Notes: generated by a model from the sequence alone, not told the origin. Positions 9,407 through 18,613 are shown, counted from the first letter of the stretch. The stretch is DNA of 64,000 nt from Paraclostridium ghonii (GCF_030815085.1 NZ_JAUSWG010000004.1); one strand, 5' to 3'. Numbers and translations: made by a program.

Positions 9407-9460
9407 ATACTTCCTCCACCTACATTAATTTAAATAAAATTAGAAGTTAAACTTACTATC

Positions 9461-9514
9461 AAACAAAAAAGCCCTTAAGCAAACTTTTACGGTCTTTAAA
9501 ATTTACTTAAGGGT
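9461..9514 (-). terminator. Leader terminator of ATPase 1, apparently a riboswitch remnant
   Basis: CCCTTAAG (9472-9479) pairs with CTTAAGGG (9506-9513), extended by AAA/TTT pairing, followed on the minus strand by a T-run (9470-9463). It lies downstream of the promoter at 9550-9577 and upstream of the start codon at 9406. It matches the terminator half of the neighbouring Mn2+ riboswitch, but no aptamer precedes it. Confidence 0.75.
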
Positions 9515-9549
9515 CTTAAATCTCTTTTTTAATATATATTTATATAAAC

Positions 9550-9577
9550 ATTATATACGTTTAATTTATTTTTGCAA
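9550..9577 (-). promoter_or_regulatory. Promoter of ATPase 1
   Basis: Minus strand TTGCAA (9577-9572), 16 bases, TATAAT (9555-9550). The box sequences and spacing are the same as at 12425-12452, so promoter and gene were duplicated together. Confidence 0.65.
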
Positions 9578-9606
9578 TATGTTGTTAGAAAAAATAATAT
9601 ATGAAT

Positions 9607-12225
9607 TTATTTTCTTTTTATAACTTTACTAGCTTCCATTGATAAGGTTGAAAGTATTGAAAGTCCAAAGCAAGTCATTAAAGTTGTAAAGTTAAAGCTA
9701 CTTGGCATTGTAAATATTTCTCTCATAAACGGTAGTAATGTTAAAGAGAACATTATTAAACAAGAACCTACTGCTCCTAATACATACTTATTACTTTTAA
9801 ATCTAATTTCAAATATTGTTTCTGTATTTGATCTTGATGCAAATGTCTGCATTATTCTAGATAATGTAAGAGTTGCAAATGCCATTGAAACGCCTAACTC
9901 TACTGAGTGTTTCATTCCTATAAATTGAGCAATTATAGTAACAATTCCTATTATACATCCTCTAGTTAAAACAAAACCTAAATCATTCTTTGATATAATA
10001 CTTTCATTTGGATCTCTAGGCAAATCTTTCATAACACCATTTTCAGGTTTTTCAAGGCCTAGTGCTATTGCTGGTAATGAATCTGTTACAAGATTTATAA
10101 ATAATAATTGTATTGTAGTAAATGGATTTGGGAAGTTTGCAAATACCGCAAATAATATAGCAATTATCCCACCTAAGTTTCCAGAGAATAAATACATTAT
10201 AGATTTTTTTATATTTGTGTAAACTGTTCTCCCAACTTCTATAGCATTTACTATAGTTGCAAAATTATCATCTACTAAAACCATATCAGATGCATCTTTT
10301 GCAACTTCTGTTCCGCTTCCCATTCCTATTCCTATGTCTGCTTGTTTTAATGCTGGAGCATCATTTACTCCATCTCCTGTCATTGCACAAACTTTACCTT
10401 TTCTTTGCCAAGCTTTTACTATTCTTATTTTATTTTCAGGAGAAACTCTTGCATATACTGATATATTTTCTAATTCTTTATCTAATTGTTCATCACTTAA
10501 AGCATCTAGTTCACTACCAGTAAGAGCCATATCTTTATCTTCAAATATTCCAATATCCATCGCTATTGCTTTTGCAGTTGTTTTGTGATCTCCTGTTATC
10601 ATAACAGTCTTTATTCCAGATTTTCTAGCACTTTCTACAGCTTCATAAACTTCTGCTCTAGGAGGATCTATCATTGCAGTAAGTCCAATTAATGTTAAAT
10701 TACTTTCATCTTCAATGGTTGGTACAAAATTTTCGTCTTCTATCTTTTTAGTTGCAAATGCTAATACTCTTAAAGCTTTATTAGAAAATTCTTCGTTCAT
10801 TTTCTTATATTCCTCAATTATATCCTCACTTGCTTTTACAACTTCATCTCCTACTAATGCATATTTACATCTACTAAATATTACATCTGGAGCTCCTTTT
10901 GTAAACATAACTACTTCATCATCTACTTTATTAATAGTGGTCATAAGTTTTCTATCACTGTCAAATGGCAATTCATTTAATCTAGGATTTAAATTTCTTA
11001 TTTCTTTATAATTAAATCCACTTTTATTAGTGTAGTTCATAAGAGCTATCTCTGTAGGATCTCCTATTTCAATGCCTTCATTTGTTTTATCTGAATCATT
11101 ACAAAGTGATAAGCTTAATATAAGAAAACTATTTTGGTTAGATATATCTTTTGTTGCTGCAGTTTCAAAACATTTATTATTTGCCAGGGCTTTTTCAGGA
11201 TTATAAACAAAATCATCTACAACCGTCATTTTGTTTTGTGTTAATGTTCCAGTTTTATCTGTACATATAACACTTGTTGATCCTAAAGTTTCAACAGCTG
11301 GTAATTTTCTAATTATAGCTTGTTTCTTAGCCATATTATTAGTTCCAACAGCTAAAACTATAGTTACTATAGAAGATAATGCTTCTGGTATAGCTGCGAC
11401 TGCTATAGCTATCGCAAACATAAATGAATTTACTACTTCTCCACCTCTAAAGACTTCTATACCAAATATTAAAGTTGCTAGTATTACTATCCATACCCCT
11501 AATTTTTTACTGAATTTATCCAATTTAATTTGAAGAGGAGTTTGCTTGTTTTCTGCATTTTCTAGTAGATCTGCAATTTTGCCCATTTCAGTATTCATAG
11601 AAGTTTGAGTTACCACATATGTTCCTCTACCATAAACTACCATAGATCCGCTAAAAGCCATATTCTTTTGATCCCCTAATGCTACATCCTCACTTATCAC
11701 TTCTTCATGTTTTAATACAGGCTCTGCTTCTCCTGTAAGCGTACCTTCTACAACTTTTAAGTTTTGAGCTTCTATAATTCTACCATCAGCTGGTACATAA
11801 TCTCCAGCTTCTAAAATAATTATATCTCCGGATACTACATTTCTAGAAGGAACTGTAATCTTTATACTATCTCTTATAATTTTAGCATTTGGAACTGATA
11901 ATTTTTTAAGACTTTCTAGAGATCCCTCTGCTTTTTTAGTTTGAACTACCGATAGTACGGAGTTTAAAATTAATACTGCAAATATTATTCCACACTCTAC
12001 TTCTTCTCCTAAGAAAGCTTGAACCAACGCCGCTATTAATAATATGATAACTAGTGGATCTTTAAAAGTTTCTAAAAATAACTTCAATGTAGGAGTTTTC
12101 TCTTTTTCTTTCAACTCGTTGTATCCATGCTCCAATAGCATGTCATGTGCTTTGTTTGAGCTTAAACCATTTAAACTGGAGTTTAATTGATTTAGTGTTT
12201 CATCTATACTTTTTTTGTAAAACAT
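9607..12225 (-). CDS. P2-type cation-translocating ATPase under Mn2+ riboswitch, paralogue 2
   Basis: 872 residues, collinear with its neighbour at 6779-9406: actuator TGEAEP, phosphorylation site DKTGTLTQNKM, TGDGVNDAPAL, TM4 PEAL, TM6 NLVTDSLPA, TM5 Gly and TM8 Arg at the two SERCA site-I Glu positions. The start ATG at 12225 follows GGGGGG. It is preceded by a yybP-ykoY aptamer and terminator, the arrangement known for Mn2+/Ca2+ exporters such as pneumococcal MgtA and lactococcal YoaB. I therefore infer Mn2+ (and possibly Ca2+) efflux when cytoplasmic Mn2+ is high. Direct transport evidence cannot come from sequence. Confidence 0.92.
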   Translation of the reverse strand: MFYKKSIDETLNQLNSSLNGLSSNKAHDMLLEHGYNELKEKEKTPTLKLFLETFKDPLVIILLIAALVQAFLGEEVECGIIFAVLILNSVLSVVQTKKAEGSLESLKKLSVPNAKIIRDSIKITVPSRNVVSGDIIILEAGDYVPADGRIIEAQNLKVVEGTLTGEAEPVLKHEEVISEDVALGDQKNMAFSGSMVVYGRGTYVVTQTSMNTEMGKIADLLENAENKQTPLQIKLDKFSKKLGVWIVILATLIFGIEVFRGGEVVNSFMFAIAIAVAAIPEALSSIVTIVLAVGTNNMAKKQAIIRKLPAVETLGSTSVICTDKTGTLTQNKMTVVDDFVYNPEKALANNKCFETAATKDISNQNSFLILSLSLCNDSDKTNEGIEIGDPTEIALMNYTNKSGFNYKEIRNLNPRLNELPFDSDRKLMTTINKVDDEVVMFTKGAPDVIFSRCKYALVGDEVVKASEDIIEEYKKMNEEFSNKALRVLAFATKKIEDENFVPTIEDESNLTLIGLTAMIDPPRAEVYEAVESARKSGIKTVMITGDHKTTAKAIAMDIGIFEDKDMALTGSELDALSDEQLDKELENISVYARVSPENKIRIVKAWQRKGKVCAMTGDGVNDAPALKQADIGIGMGSGTEVAKDASDMVLVDDNFATIVNAIEVGRTVYTNIKKSIMYLFSGNLGGIIAILFAVFANFPNPFTTIQLLFINLVTDSLPAIALGLEKPENGVMKDLPRDPNESIISKNDLGFVLTRGCIIGIVTIIAQFIGMKHSVELGVSMAFATLTLSRIMQTFASRSNTETIFEIRFKSNKYVLGAVGSCLIMFSLTLLPFMREIFTMPSSFNFTTLMTCFGLSILSTLSMEASKVIKRK

Positions 12226-12256
12226 AATTTCCCCCCACTTAATTTATTTAAATAAT

Positions 12257-12305
12257 AAAGACCTCCAAGCAAACTTTATTTAAAGTAAAGTTTACTTGAA
12301 GGTCT
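12257..12305 (-). terminator. Expression-platform terminator of the Mn2+ riboswitch
   Basis: A ~20-bp stem in which AGACCTTCAAGTAAACTTTA pairs with TAAAGTTTGCTTGGAGGTCT (two G-U pairs), then a T-rich tail. Its 5' arm contains the 3' strand of aptamer P1 (CCTTCAAG), so aptamer folding and termination are mutually exclusive: metal binding turns the gene on. Confidence 0.88.
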
Positions 12306-12403
12306 CGCTAACAAGGTTTTATCTTGCTAATCAACCGGGATTTTAATCCGAAATTGACGATTGATTATCGTTTTTTAACGAAAGCTACTCCCCTTCAAGG
12401 AGT
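12294..12403 (-). promoter_or_regulatory. yybP-ykoY (Mn2+) riboswitch aptamer
   Basis: On the minus strand, P1 (CCTTGAAGG with CCTTCAAG) encloses the two conserved loops of the class: L1 with GGGGAGTAGC and L3 with AGCGAGACC. Between them are two stem arms (CGTTAAAAAACG, and the AATCAA region paired with TTGATT). Layout and loop words match the crystallised lactococcal yybP-ykoY RNA as I remember it. It lies directly after the promoter at 12425-12452 and before the ATPase start. Confidence 0.93.
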
Positions 12404-12424
12404 ACTAAATTATTTATATAAATT

Positions 12425-12452
12425 ATTATATACTTTTATTTTAGTTTTGCAA
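12425..12452 (-). promoter_or_regulatory. Promoter of ATPase 2
   Basis: Minus strand TTGCAA (12452-12447), 16 bases, TATAAT (12430-12425). The predicted start, about 12418, is 15 bases before the aptamer. Confidence 0.65.
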
Positions 12453-12577
12453 CATATCCATAATATGTTTTTTAATTTTAACATGACTTTAACATTATAG
12501 TATTATTTGTAACTGTAATAATTTTAATTAACCTACACATAATACTTAATAAATATTTAACCAAGGTAGGTATGCTT

Positions 12578-13126
12578 ATGAATAATAAAAATTTAAAAAT
12601 ATTTAAATATTTACTTTATACTATATATATTTTTTCTATAGTTTATTTTTTACTCATTGGAGAATATGGTAAAAGTTTCATTAGCTTTTTATGTTTAATT
12701 ATAGCTTTCATAATTACAAAAACTTACACTAAAAAATTTTATGTAATCGATAAACCATTATATATAGTAGGAAACTTATTCATACTTTTCTCATTTTTAA
12801 TAGGTTCATGCTATGGTATGTACGATATATTTAAACCTTATGATAGTTTCCTGCATTTTTGGTCAGGATTTATAAGCTTAAAAATAGGATGGAATATTTT
12901 AAGATACTATAATACACCCACTCTGATAGATAAATTACTATTTTTTGTAGTTCTATTTTTCTTTTCATTAGGTATATCCGGATTTTGTGAAATAGTAGAG
13001 TACTTACTTGATCAATTATTTAATATGACAACTCAAGCTGGTGGCTTAAAAGATACTATGCAGGATATTATATATGCAATGATCGGCACATCACTGATGC
13101 TTATTTATTACATTAGGAAGAAGTAG
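12578..13126 (+). CDS. DUF2238 (YjdF-like) integral membrane protein
   Basis: 182 residues, almost entirely hydrophobic, with about six TM segments. Polar conserved positions sit in YDSFLHFWSGF, FCEIVEYLLD and LKDTMQDIIYAMIG, the pattern of the DUF2238 family. Function is unknown; the intramembrane His, Glu and Asp could bind a metal or carry protons. I prefer the second ATG (12578), since AAGGTAGG lies 7 bases upstream; the ATG at 12572 would be almost inside it. The gene ends 3 bases before the convergent lipoprotein gene, with no terminator between. Confidence 0.8.
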   Translation: MNNKNLKIFKYLLYTIYIFSIVYFLLIGEYGKSFISFLCLIIAFIITKTYTKKFYVIDKPLYIVGNLFILFSFLIGSCYGMYDIFKPYDSFLHFWSGFISLKIGWNILRYYNTPTLIDKLLFFVVLFFFSLGISGFCEIVEYLLDQLFNMTTQAGGLKDTMQDIIYAMIGTSLMLIYYIRKK

Positions 13127-13129
13127 TAT

Positions 13130-13627
13130 TTACTCTTCTTCCTTTCCTATATCTGCTTCAAGAATATTATATGATCCTAACCCAGTATTATAATCTATAA
13201 ATACAATTTTCCCATCTTCATTTACTTTAATGTTTATATTTTTAGCTTCTATATCATTTATATCTCCGCTCTTTGGTGCAAAACATTTTATATCATCGCT
13301 TATCTGTCCTGGTTTAAGAAGTTTATTTGATGAAATATATGTTGTTTCCTTATCCCCTATTTTAAGTTCAACTCTGATACCTGTTATCGTCAATTCAGAA
13401 TTATTCTTTACTTTTGTTTTTATATATCTTTGACCTATTGAATCGGGTTGAGATATTTCTAAATCAACAAACTCTATATCATTAATTTCTATAGGTGCTT
13501 TTTCTGCATTGTTATTTATACTTACTTTTTTATCTACACTTTGGTTACTGCTATTTGTACATCCTGTTAATAAAAACGTACATAATAAACTAACTACAAT
13601 CATACTTATAGTTCTTTTTTTTTTCAT
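13130..13627 (-). CDS. Secreted lipoprotein of unknown function
   Basis: 165 residues from the ATG at 13627, which has a textbook GGAGGT upstream; longer reading would add 25 residues without support. A signal peptide (KKKRTISMIVVSLLCTFLLTGC) ends in lipobox LTGC, so the mature protein is lipid-anchored. The remaining ~140 residues look like a single beta-sandwich, with an Ig-like or FxLYD-type feel (IRVELKIGDKETTYISSN, LLKPGQ). No enzyme motif is seen. Confidence 0.8.
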   Translation of the reverse strand: MKKKRTISMIVVSLLCTFLLTGCTNSSNQSVDKKVSINNNAEKAPIEINDIEFVDLEISQPDSIGQRYIKTKVKNNSELTITGIRVELKIGDKETTYISSNKLLKPGQISDDIKCFAPKSGDINDIEAKNINIKVNEDGKIVFIDYNTGLGSYNILEADIGKEEE

Positions 13628-13730
13628 ATTATTACCTCCATGCATTAATTCATTGATAATATTATACAAAAATGTTATGTCATAATTTGTTACACTTGGC
13701 ATTTTTATAAAATTTAAAATTAAGCGTAAA

Positions 13731-13766
13731 AATAGACTATGGATAAAATGCTCTCCATAGTCTATT
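13731..13766 (-). terminator. Intrinsic terminator of the fru operon
   Basis: AATAGACTATGGA pairs with TCCATAGTCTATT; on the minus strand it continues into TTTTTACG. It lies 35 bases past the fruA stop. Confidence 0.85.
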
Positions 13767-13800
13767 GTTATACTTTTATGAATTATTATTCTAATTTATA

Positions 13801-15696
13801 CTATTTTTCTATAGGTTTTTTTAATACTGCTAGTACTATCATTCCAACTAAAGACCCTGCTATTATCGCTCCTAAGTATGCTATAGGATTTCCTACAACT
13901 GGTACTACAAATATTCCTCCATGTGGGGCTCTAAGTGTTGCATTAAACATCATACTAAGAGCTCCTGCTGTAGCTGATCCTAAAACACAAGCAGGTATAA
14001 CTTTTAATGGATCTGCTGCTGCAAATGGTATTGCACCTTCTGTTATAAATGATAATCCCATTACATAGTTAACTTTTCCTGACTCTTGTTCTTCTTTTGT
14101 GAATCTATTTTTAAAGAAAGTTGTAGCAAGTGCTATTGCTAGTGGAGGAACCATACCTCCTGCCATAACTGCTGCCATTATTTCATATTGTCCTGATTCT
14201 AATGATGCTACTCCAAATACATAAGCCGCTTTATTTATAGGTCCACCCATATCTATAGCCATCATTCCGCCTAATACTAACCCAAGAATTAGCTTAGAAC
14301 TTGTTCCAAGTCCATTTAATAAGTTAGTTATTCCCATATTTAAAGCTGCTACAGGAGGTATCACTACAAACGTCATTATAATTCCTATTAATAATGTACC
14401 AAATAAAGGATATAATAATATAGGTTTTATACCATCTAATGAATCTGGCAATACACTAAATACTTTTTTAAGTCCAAGAACTAAATATCCTGCTAAAAAT
14501 CCTGCCAGTAATGCTCCTAAAAATCCTGATTGACCAGTATTTGCAAGTGCTCCTCCAACAAAACCTACAACTAATGCAGGTCTATCAGCTATACTATAAG
14601 CTATATATCCTGCAAGCACAGGTAACATAAATCCAAAAGAAACGCCTCCTATAGATTTTAAAAACGCAGCTACTGGAGTATTTGATCCAAAGTTTGCTGG
14701 ATTTATAGAATAATCATCTAGTAAAAATGCTAACGCTATCAATATCCCACCACTTACAACAAATGGTAACATATTAGATACTCCATTCATTAGATGCTTA
14801 TATACCTTTCTAAATGTAGTTTCATTTTCTACTTCTTCTGAAAAATCAACACCTTCTCCATGATTATATAATGGAGCATCTCCATTTACTGCTTTAGTTA
14901 TTAATTCCTCTGCTTTATGAATTCCATTAGCTACCTTAGTTATTATAACCTTTTTACCATTAAATCTCGCCATATCCACTTTTTTATCAGCTGCAACAAT
15001 TATAGTTGTTGCATTTTCGATTTCTTCTTTAGTTAAAATATTTTTAGCTCCTGATGATCCGTTAGTTTCTACTTTTATACTTACTCCCATCTTTTCTGCT
15101 TGCTTATTTAAACTCTCTGCTGCCATAAAAGTGTGTGCTATTCCTGTTGGACATGCAGTAACAGCTAAAACCTTAGGATATTTTGAAGTCTTATTTTCAT
15201 TTTTATCTAAAACTTCTTCTTTTTCTTGTTCTGGGAATTTTTCTTTTTCTTTATAGTCTATTAAATTTAAAAATTCATCTTCATTCTGTGCATTTATTAG
15301 CTTTATTCTAAATTCCTCATCCATAAGTATTGTAGATAGTCTAGATAATACTTCTAAGTGAGTGTTATTTGCACCTTCTGGTGCTGCAATCATGAAAAAC
15401 AAGTGTGATAAGCTACCATCAAAAGATTCATAATCAACACCTTTTTTACAAACAGCTGCTGCTAAACAAGCATTTTTAACTGATTTAGTTTTAGCATGTG
15501 GTATTGCTATTCCTTCTCCAATTCCTGTTGTACTTTGATTTTCACGAGTTATTATAGCTTCTTTATACTCTAATCTATCATTTAAATTCCCACTATTATT
15601 TACTAAGTCTACTAATTTGTCTATTGCATCTTGTTTATCTTTTGCTTTTAAAGATAAACTTATAGATCTTTTATCTATTAAATCAACTATTCTCAT
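13801..15696 (-). CDS. fruA: Fructose-specific PTS enzyme IIABC
   Basis: 631 residues in the order IIA-IIB-IIC. IIA (about 1-145) has the phospho-histidine in IPHAKTKSV (His67). IIB-Fru (about 172-270) has the phospho-cysteine in TACPTGIAHTF (Cys182). IIC (about 300-630) is polytopic, with RPALVVGFVGG and GGPINKAAY. It imports fructose as fructose 1-phosphate, which FruK then uses. It lies 3 bases downstream of fruK in the same operon, with a strong terminator after it. Confidence 0.96.
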   Translation of the reverse strand: MRIVDLIDKRSISLSLKAKDKQDAIDKLVDLVNNSGNLNDRLEYKEAIITRENQSTTGIGEGIAIPHAKTKSVKNACLAAAVCKKGVDYESFDGSLSHLFFMIAAPEGANNTHLEVLSRLSTILMDEEFRIKLINAQNEDEFLNLIDYKEKEKFPEQEKEEVLDKNENKTSKYPKVLAVTACPTGIAHTFMAAESLNKQAEKMGVSIKVETNGSSGAKNILTKEEIENATTIIVAADKKVDMARFNGKKVIITKVANGIHKAEELITKAVNGDAPLYNHGEGVDFSEEVENETTFRKVYKHLMNGVSNMLPFVVSGGILIALAFLLDDYSINPANFGSNTPVAAFLKSIGGVSFGFMLPVLAGYIAYSIADRPALVVGFVGGALANTGQSGFLGALLAGFLAGYLVLGLKKVFSVLPDSLDGIKPILLYPLFGTLLIGIIMTFVVIPPVAALNMGITNLLNGLGTSSKLILGLVLGGMMAIDMGGPINKAAYVFGVASLESGQYEIMAAVMAGGMVPPLAIALATTFFKNRFTKEEQESGKVNYVMGLSFITEGAIPFAAADPLKVIPACVLGSATAGALSMMFNATLRAPHGGIFVVPVVGNPIAYLGAIIAGSLVGMIVLAVLKKPIEK

Positions 15697-15699
15697 AAT

Positions 15700-16617
15700 T
15701 TATCTCCTTTCAACCTTAATTTCATTTATTAACTTGTATATATAATCCTTGCTTGCTAAATCATTTGAAAATGCTGTTGCACTACCACTAGCAGCTCCTA
15801 ATTTTAAAGCTTCTTCACAAGAGTTTGTTTTTAAATAGCCTGCAATAAACCCAGCTACCATAGAGTCTCCTGCTCCTACGGAATTTTTCAATTCACCTTT
15901 TGCAACATTACTTACAAATACTTCTCCATTTTCGTTTATCAAAAGAGCTCCATCTTTTCCTCTAGATACTAATACATTTCTAGCACCCATTTCTTTTAAC
16001 TTATTTGCATAAATTATTATTTCATCAATACTTTTTATTTTGGCATTAAATAATTCTTCTAATTCATGATTATTTGGTTTTATTAAAAATGGTTTATGTT
16101 TTAAAACATTCATTAGTAAATCTTTTGTTGCATCTACAATAATTTTTATATTTTTATTTTCTAACCTCTTCATTATATTCTCATAAAGAGAAGAATCTAA
16201 GCTCTTTGGTATACTTCCAGCTAGAACTAATATATCATTTTCCTCTAACATATCAATCTTTTCATATAGCTTATTTAAAGCTACATCATCTATACTTGGT
16301 CCTTGTCCATTTATCTCCGTTTCTTCACTACTTTTTACTTTTACATTTATTCTAGTAAATCCATTTTCTAAATTTATAAAATCTTCTTCTAAACCTTTAC
16401 ATCTTAAAGTGTCTTTTATATATGCTCCTGTAAATCCACTTACAAATCCTAATGCTCTGTTATTGTATCCAAGTTCTTTTAATATTAAAGATACATTTAT
16501 CCCTTTTCCACCTGGGTATACATATTCTAAATTAGTCCTATTTACTTCTCCAGTTTTTAATTCATCTATCTTTATTACATAATCTATAGATGGATTAAGT
16601 GTTACTGTGTAAATCAT
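15700..16617 (-). CDS. fruK: 1-phosphofructokinase
   Basis: 305 residues, PfkB family. The family signatures are visible: the glycine-rich substrate loop YPGGKGINVS, the LAGSIP strand, and the catalytic GAGDSMVAGF anion hole near residue 250. It converts fructose 1-phosphate plus ATP to fructose 1,6-bisphosphate. GAGGTGAT precedes the ATG. It is the first gene of the fruK-fruA operon; the upstream region holds two 22-bp-spaced direct repeats that may bind the regulator encoded next door. Confidence 0.95.
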   Translation of the reverse strand: MIYTVTLNPSIDYVIKIDELKTGEVNRTNLEYVYPGGKGINVSLILKELGYNNRALGFVSGFTGAYIKDTLRCKGLEEDFINLENGFTRINVKVKSSEETEINGQGPSIDDVALNKLYEKIDMLEENDILVLAGSIPKSLDSSLYENIMKRLENKNIKIIVDATKDLLMNVLKHKPFLIKPNNHELEELFNAKIKSIDEIIIYANKLKEMGARNVLVSRGKDGALLINENGEVFVSNVAKGELKNSVGAGDSMVAGFIAGYLKTNSCEEALKLGAASGSATAFSNDLASKDYIYKLINEIKVERR

Positions 16618-16643
16618 ATTATCACCTCACTAGTGTTATCTTC

Positions 16644-16684
16644 TATATTTATAATGCCCTTGTTATATATTTATAATAACCTTG
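16644..16684 (-). promoter_or_regulatory. Tandem direct repeats in the fruK promoter
   Basis: On the plus strand TATATTTATAAT-NN-CCTTG occurs at 16644-16662 and again at 16666-16684, exactly 22 bases apart (two helical turns), 27 bases upstream of the fruK start at the nearest edge. The tandem same-side layout suggests an activator or RNA-polymerase-adjacent operator. Confidence 0.45.
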
Positions 16685-16701
16685 AATACATTTTCCTAAA
16701 A

Positions 16702-16738
16702 GACAAAAAATTTCTCTTAATCAAAAGAGAAATTTGTC
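16702..16738 (-). terminator. Intrinsic terminator after the PRD regulator
   Basis: GACAAATTTCTCTT-type arms pair around TTGATT with three bulged A/T bases, followed on the minus strand by T-rich sequence. It separates the regulator from fruK. Confidence 0.7.
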
Positions 16739-16757
16739 GAAATAATTATATTTAGTT

Positions 16758-18539
16758 TTATTTAAACATAGCTATAAACTTTTCATATTTTTTAGATTCA
16801 CATATACTTATTACCTTGGCAATAGAATCTATTCGCTTATATATATTTAAAAATAAATCTTCATAATTTAATATACTTTCTTTGTCAAGTGCAAGCATAA
16901 CAACAAGTCTTACTTTCCCAAGCTCCCAAGGTATACTACTTTTTAAAATTCCTATAGCTATAGCATTTTTATAAACTTTACCATGAGCCCCATGTGGTAT
17001 TGCTACCATATGTCCAATCTCAGTTGTAGCAATTTTTTCTCTTTCTATATAAGAGTTTTTCATTTCTTCATCTATATAATTTTTTTCTAATAACTTACCC
17101 GCCATATAATTTATTACATCGTATTTATTATTAAAATCCAAACCTATAAAAAATAAATCCTCATCAAATATATCGGATAAATTAACATTATAATATATAT
17201 TACCTGTATCTAAAAATTTTTCAATTATCTTTACTTCTTTGTCTTCTAAAAATGGTGACACATTTATTACAGGTATATTTTTAACTTTCACAGGAACAGT
17301 AGATATTATAAAATCCACATCCATAACACCTACATAGTCTATTAAGTATGATGGTATAACCTTTAAAACTTCAAGTTTTTTATCAAATTTTGCTTCTAAC
17401 TTAGCCTTTATAAGCATTGATGTTCCTATTCCAGATGCACATACTATTATAGCTTTTAAAACTTTATCTTCTTCATTACTTGAACTTCTTTGAAGTGCTC
17501 CCCCTATGTGAATAGCTATATTTGCCACTTCACTTTCATCAATTTTTATATTTAAATCTTCTTCTAAGGTTGTTTTTGCTATATTTGCTAATTCAAATGC
17601 AAATGGATATTTAAGTTTTATATCACTTGATATAATATTTTGATTATTTATATTTAGATCATTTTTTATACAAAAACTAATTATATGTCTAAATAAATAC
17701 TCTTTAAAAACTTCATCATTGCTTAAATCTATAGAAGTTGCAAGTTTTAAATTTTTTATAAACTTGTCTATAGAATTTAATATATTATTTTTTGTACTTT
17801 CGTCATCTTGTCTTTTAAGCTTGTCTTTATAGTAATTGATATATTTTTCTATATAATCTTTGTAATCATTTTTATTTTCTAAAGACAAATATAAAAGTAT
17901 GTAATTAAAAATATTATCAAATTCATAATCTGTGAATATAATATTTTCTTTTTCAAGATTGTTTAAAATCTCATTTCTAATTGATATCACATTCAAACTT
18001 ATATAGTTACTAAAAAAATCTTCAATGTGTATATTTTCATATTTTAAGCTACTTTCTAATATACATCTTATTAAGTCCTTATTATCTCCATCAATGCTAA
18101 TCCCAAATTTATGCTTTGATATTATTTTTAAATTATATATTTTAAGTATTTGTTTAACTTCTTTCAAATCATTTTTTATAGTAGATAAACTGACATACAT
18201 CTCATCTGCTAAGCTTTCAACTTTTAATGTATCTCCTCTATATAACAATAATATTTTCTTAAGTATGTAGCTAACCCTGTCAAAATCATCATTTATAGGC
18301 TTACCTTCTATATGGTTTAAACTGCTTATATCTCCAACTAATTTATATCCTACTCCCCTTGAAGATTCTATTTTCACATTTTCCATTATAGAATTTATAT
18401 TCTTTACTTCTCCCTGAATTGTTTTCGTTGAACAACCGATCTCTTCTGCTAACGCCTTACTACTTATAGATTGTTTGCTACTTTTTAATATATCAATAAT
18501 TTTACTTTGTCTTTTACTTAAAATACACTTCAATATCAT
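16758..18539 (-). CDS. PRD-containing transcriptional regulator with EIIB and EIIA domains (BglG/ManR type)
   Basis: 593 residues. An N-terminal HTH (about 1-60, SSKALAEEIGCSTKTIQGEV) is followed by an Mga-like second HTH (about 95-150), a PTS regulation domain with ANIAIHIGGALQRS (about 300-345), an EIIB-like domain (IVCASGIGTSML) and a C-terminal EIIA domain (about 450-590, HMVAIPHGAHGKV). There is no AAA+ module, so it is a sigma-A-type ManR/MtlR-like activator, whose activity should follow phosphorylation by HPr and the PTS. ATG at 18539 is used; a TTG lies one codon upstream. Its position upstream of fruKA suggests fructose control, in place of the DeoR-type FruR common elsewhere. Confidence 0.88.
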   Translation of the reverse strand: MILKCILSKRQSKIIDILKSSKQSISSKALAEEIGCSTKTIQGEVKNINSIMENVKIESSRGVGYKLVGDISSLNHIEGKPINDDFDRVSYILKKILLLYRGDTLKVESLADEMYVSLSTIKNDLKEVKQILKIYNLKIISKHKFGISIDGDNKDLIRCILESSLKYENIHIEDFFSNYISLNVISIRNEILNNLEKENIIFTDYEFDNIFNYILLYLSLENKNDYKDYIEKYINYYKDKLKRQDDESTKNNILNSIDKFIKNLKLATSIDLSNDEVFKEYLFRHIISFCIKNDLNINNQNIISSDIKLKYPFAFELANIAKTTLEEDLNIKIDESEVANIAIHIGGALQRSSSNEEDKVLKAIIVCASGIGTSMLIKAKLEAKFDKKLEVLKVIPSYLIDYVGVMDVDFIISTVPVKVKNIPVINVSPFLEDKEVKIIEKFLDTGNIYYNVNLSDIFDEDLFFIGLDFNNKYDVINYMAGKLLEKNYIDEEMKNSYIEREKIATTEIGHMVAIPHGAHGKVYKNAIAIGILKSSIPWELGKVRLVVMLALDKESILNYEDLFLNIYKRIDSIAKVISICESKKYEKFIAMFK

Positions 18540-18613
18540 CAACCCTTATCATAATTGTTTATAGTACTTTTTATTTTACTATATAATATTACCCTTTTTC
18601 AAATTAATAAAAA

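Noticed and set aside
9461..9514. Reading the hairpin as the ordinary terminator of ATPase 2
   Set aside because: A good promoter (9550-9577) lies between the ATPase 2 stop codon and the hairpin, and the hairpin matches the riboswitch expression platform, so it belongs to the leader of ATPase 1.
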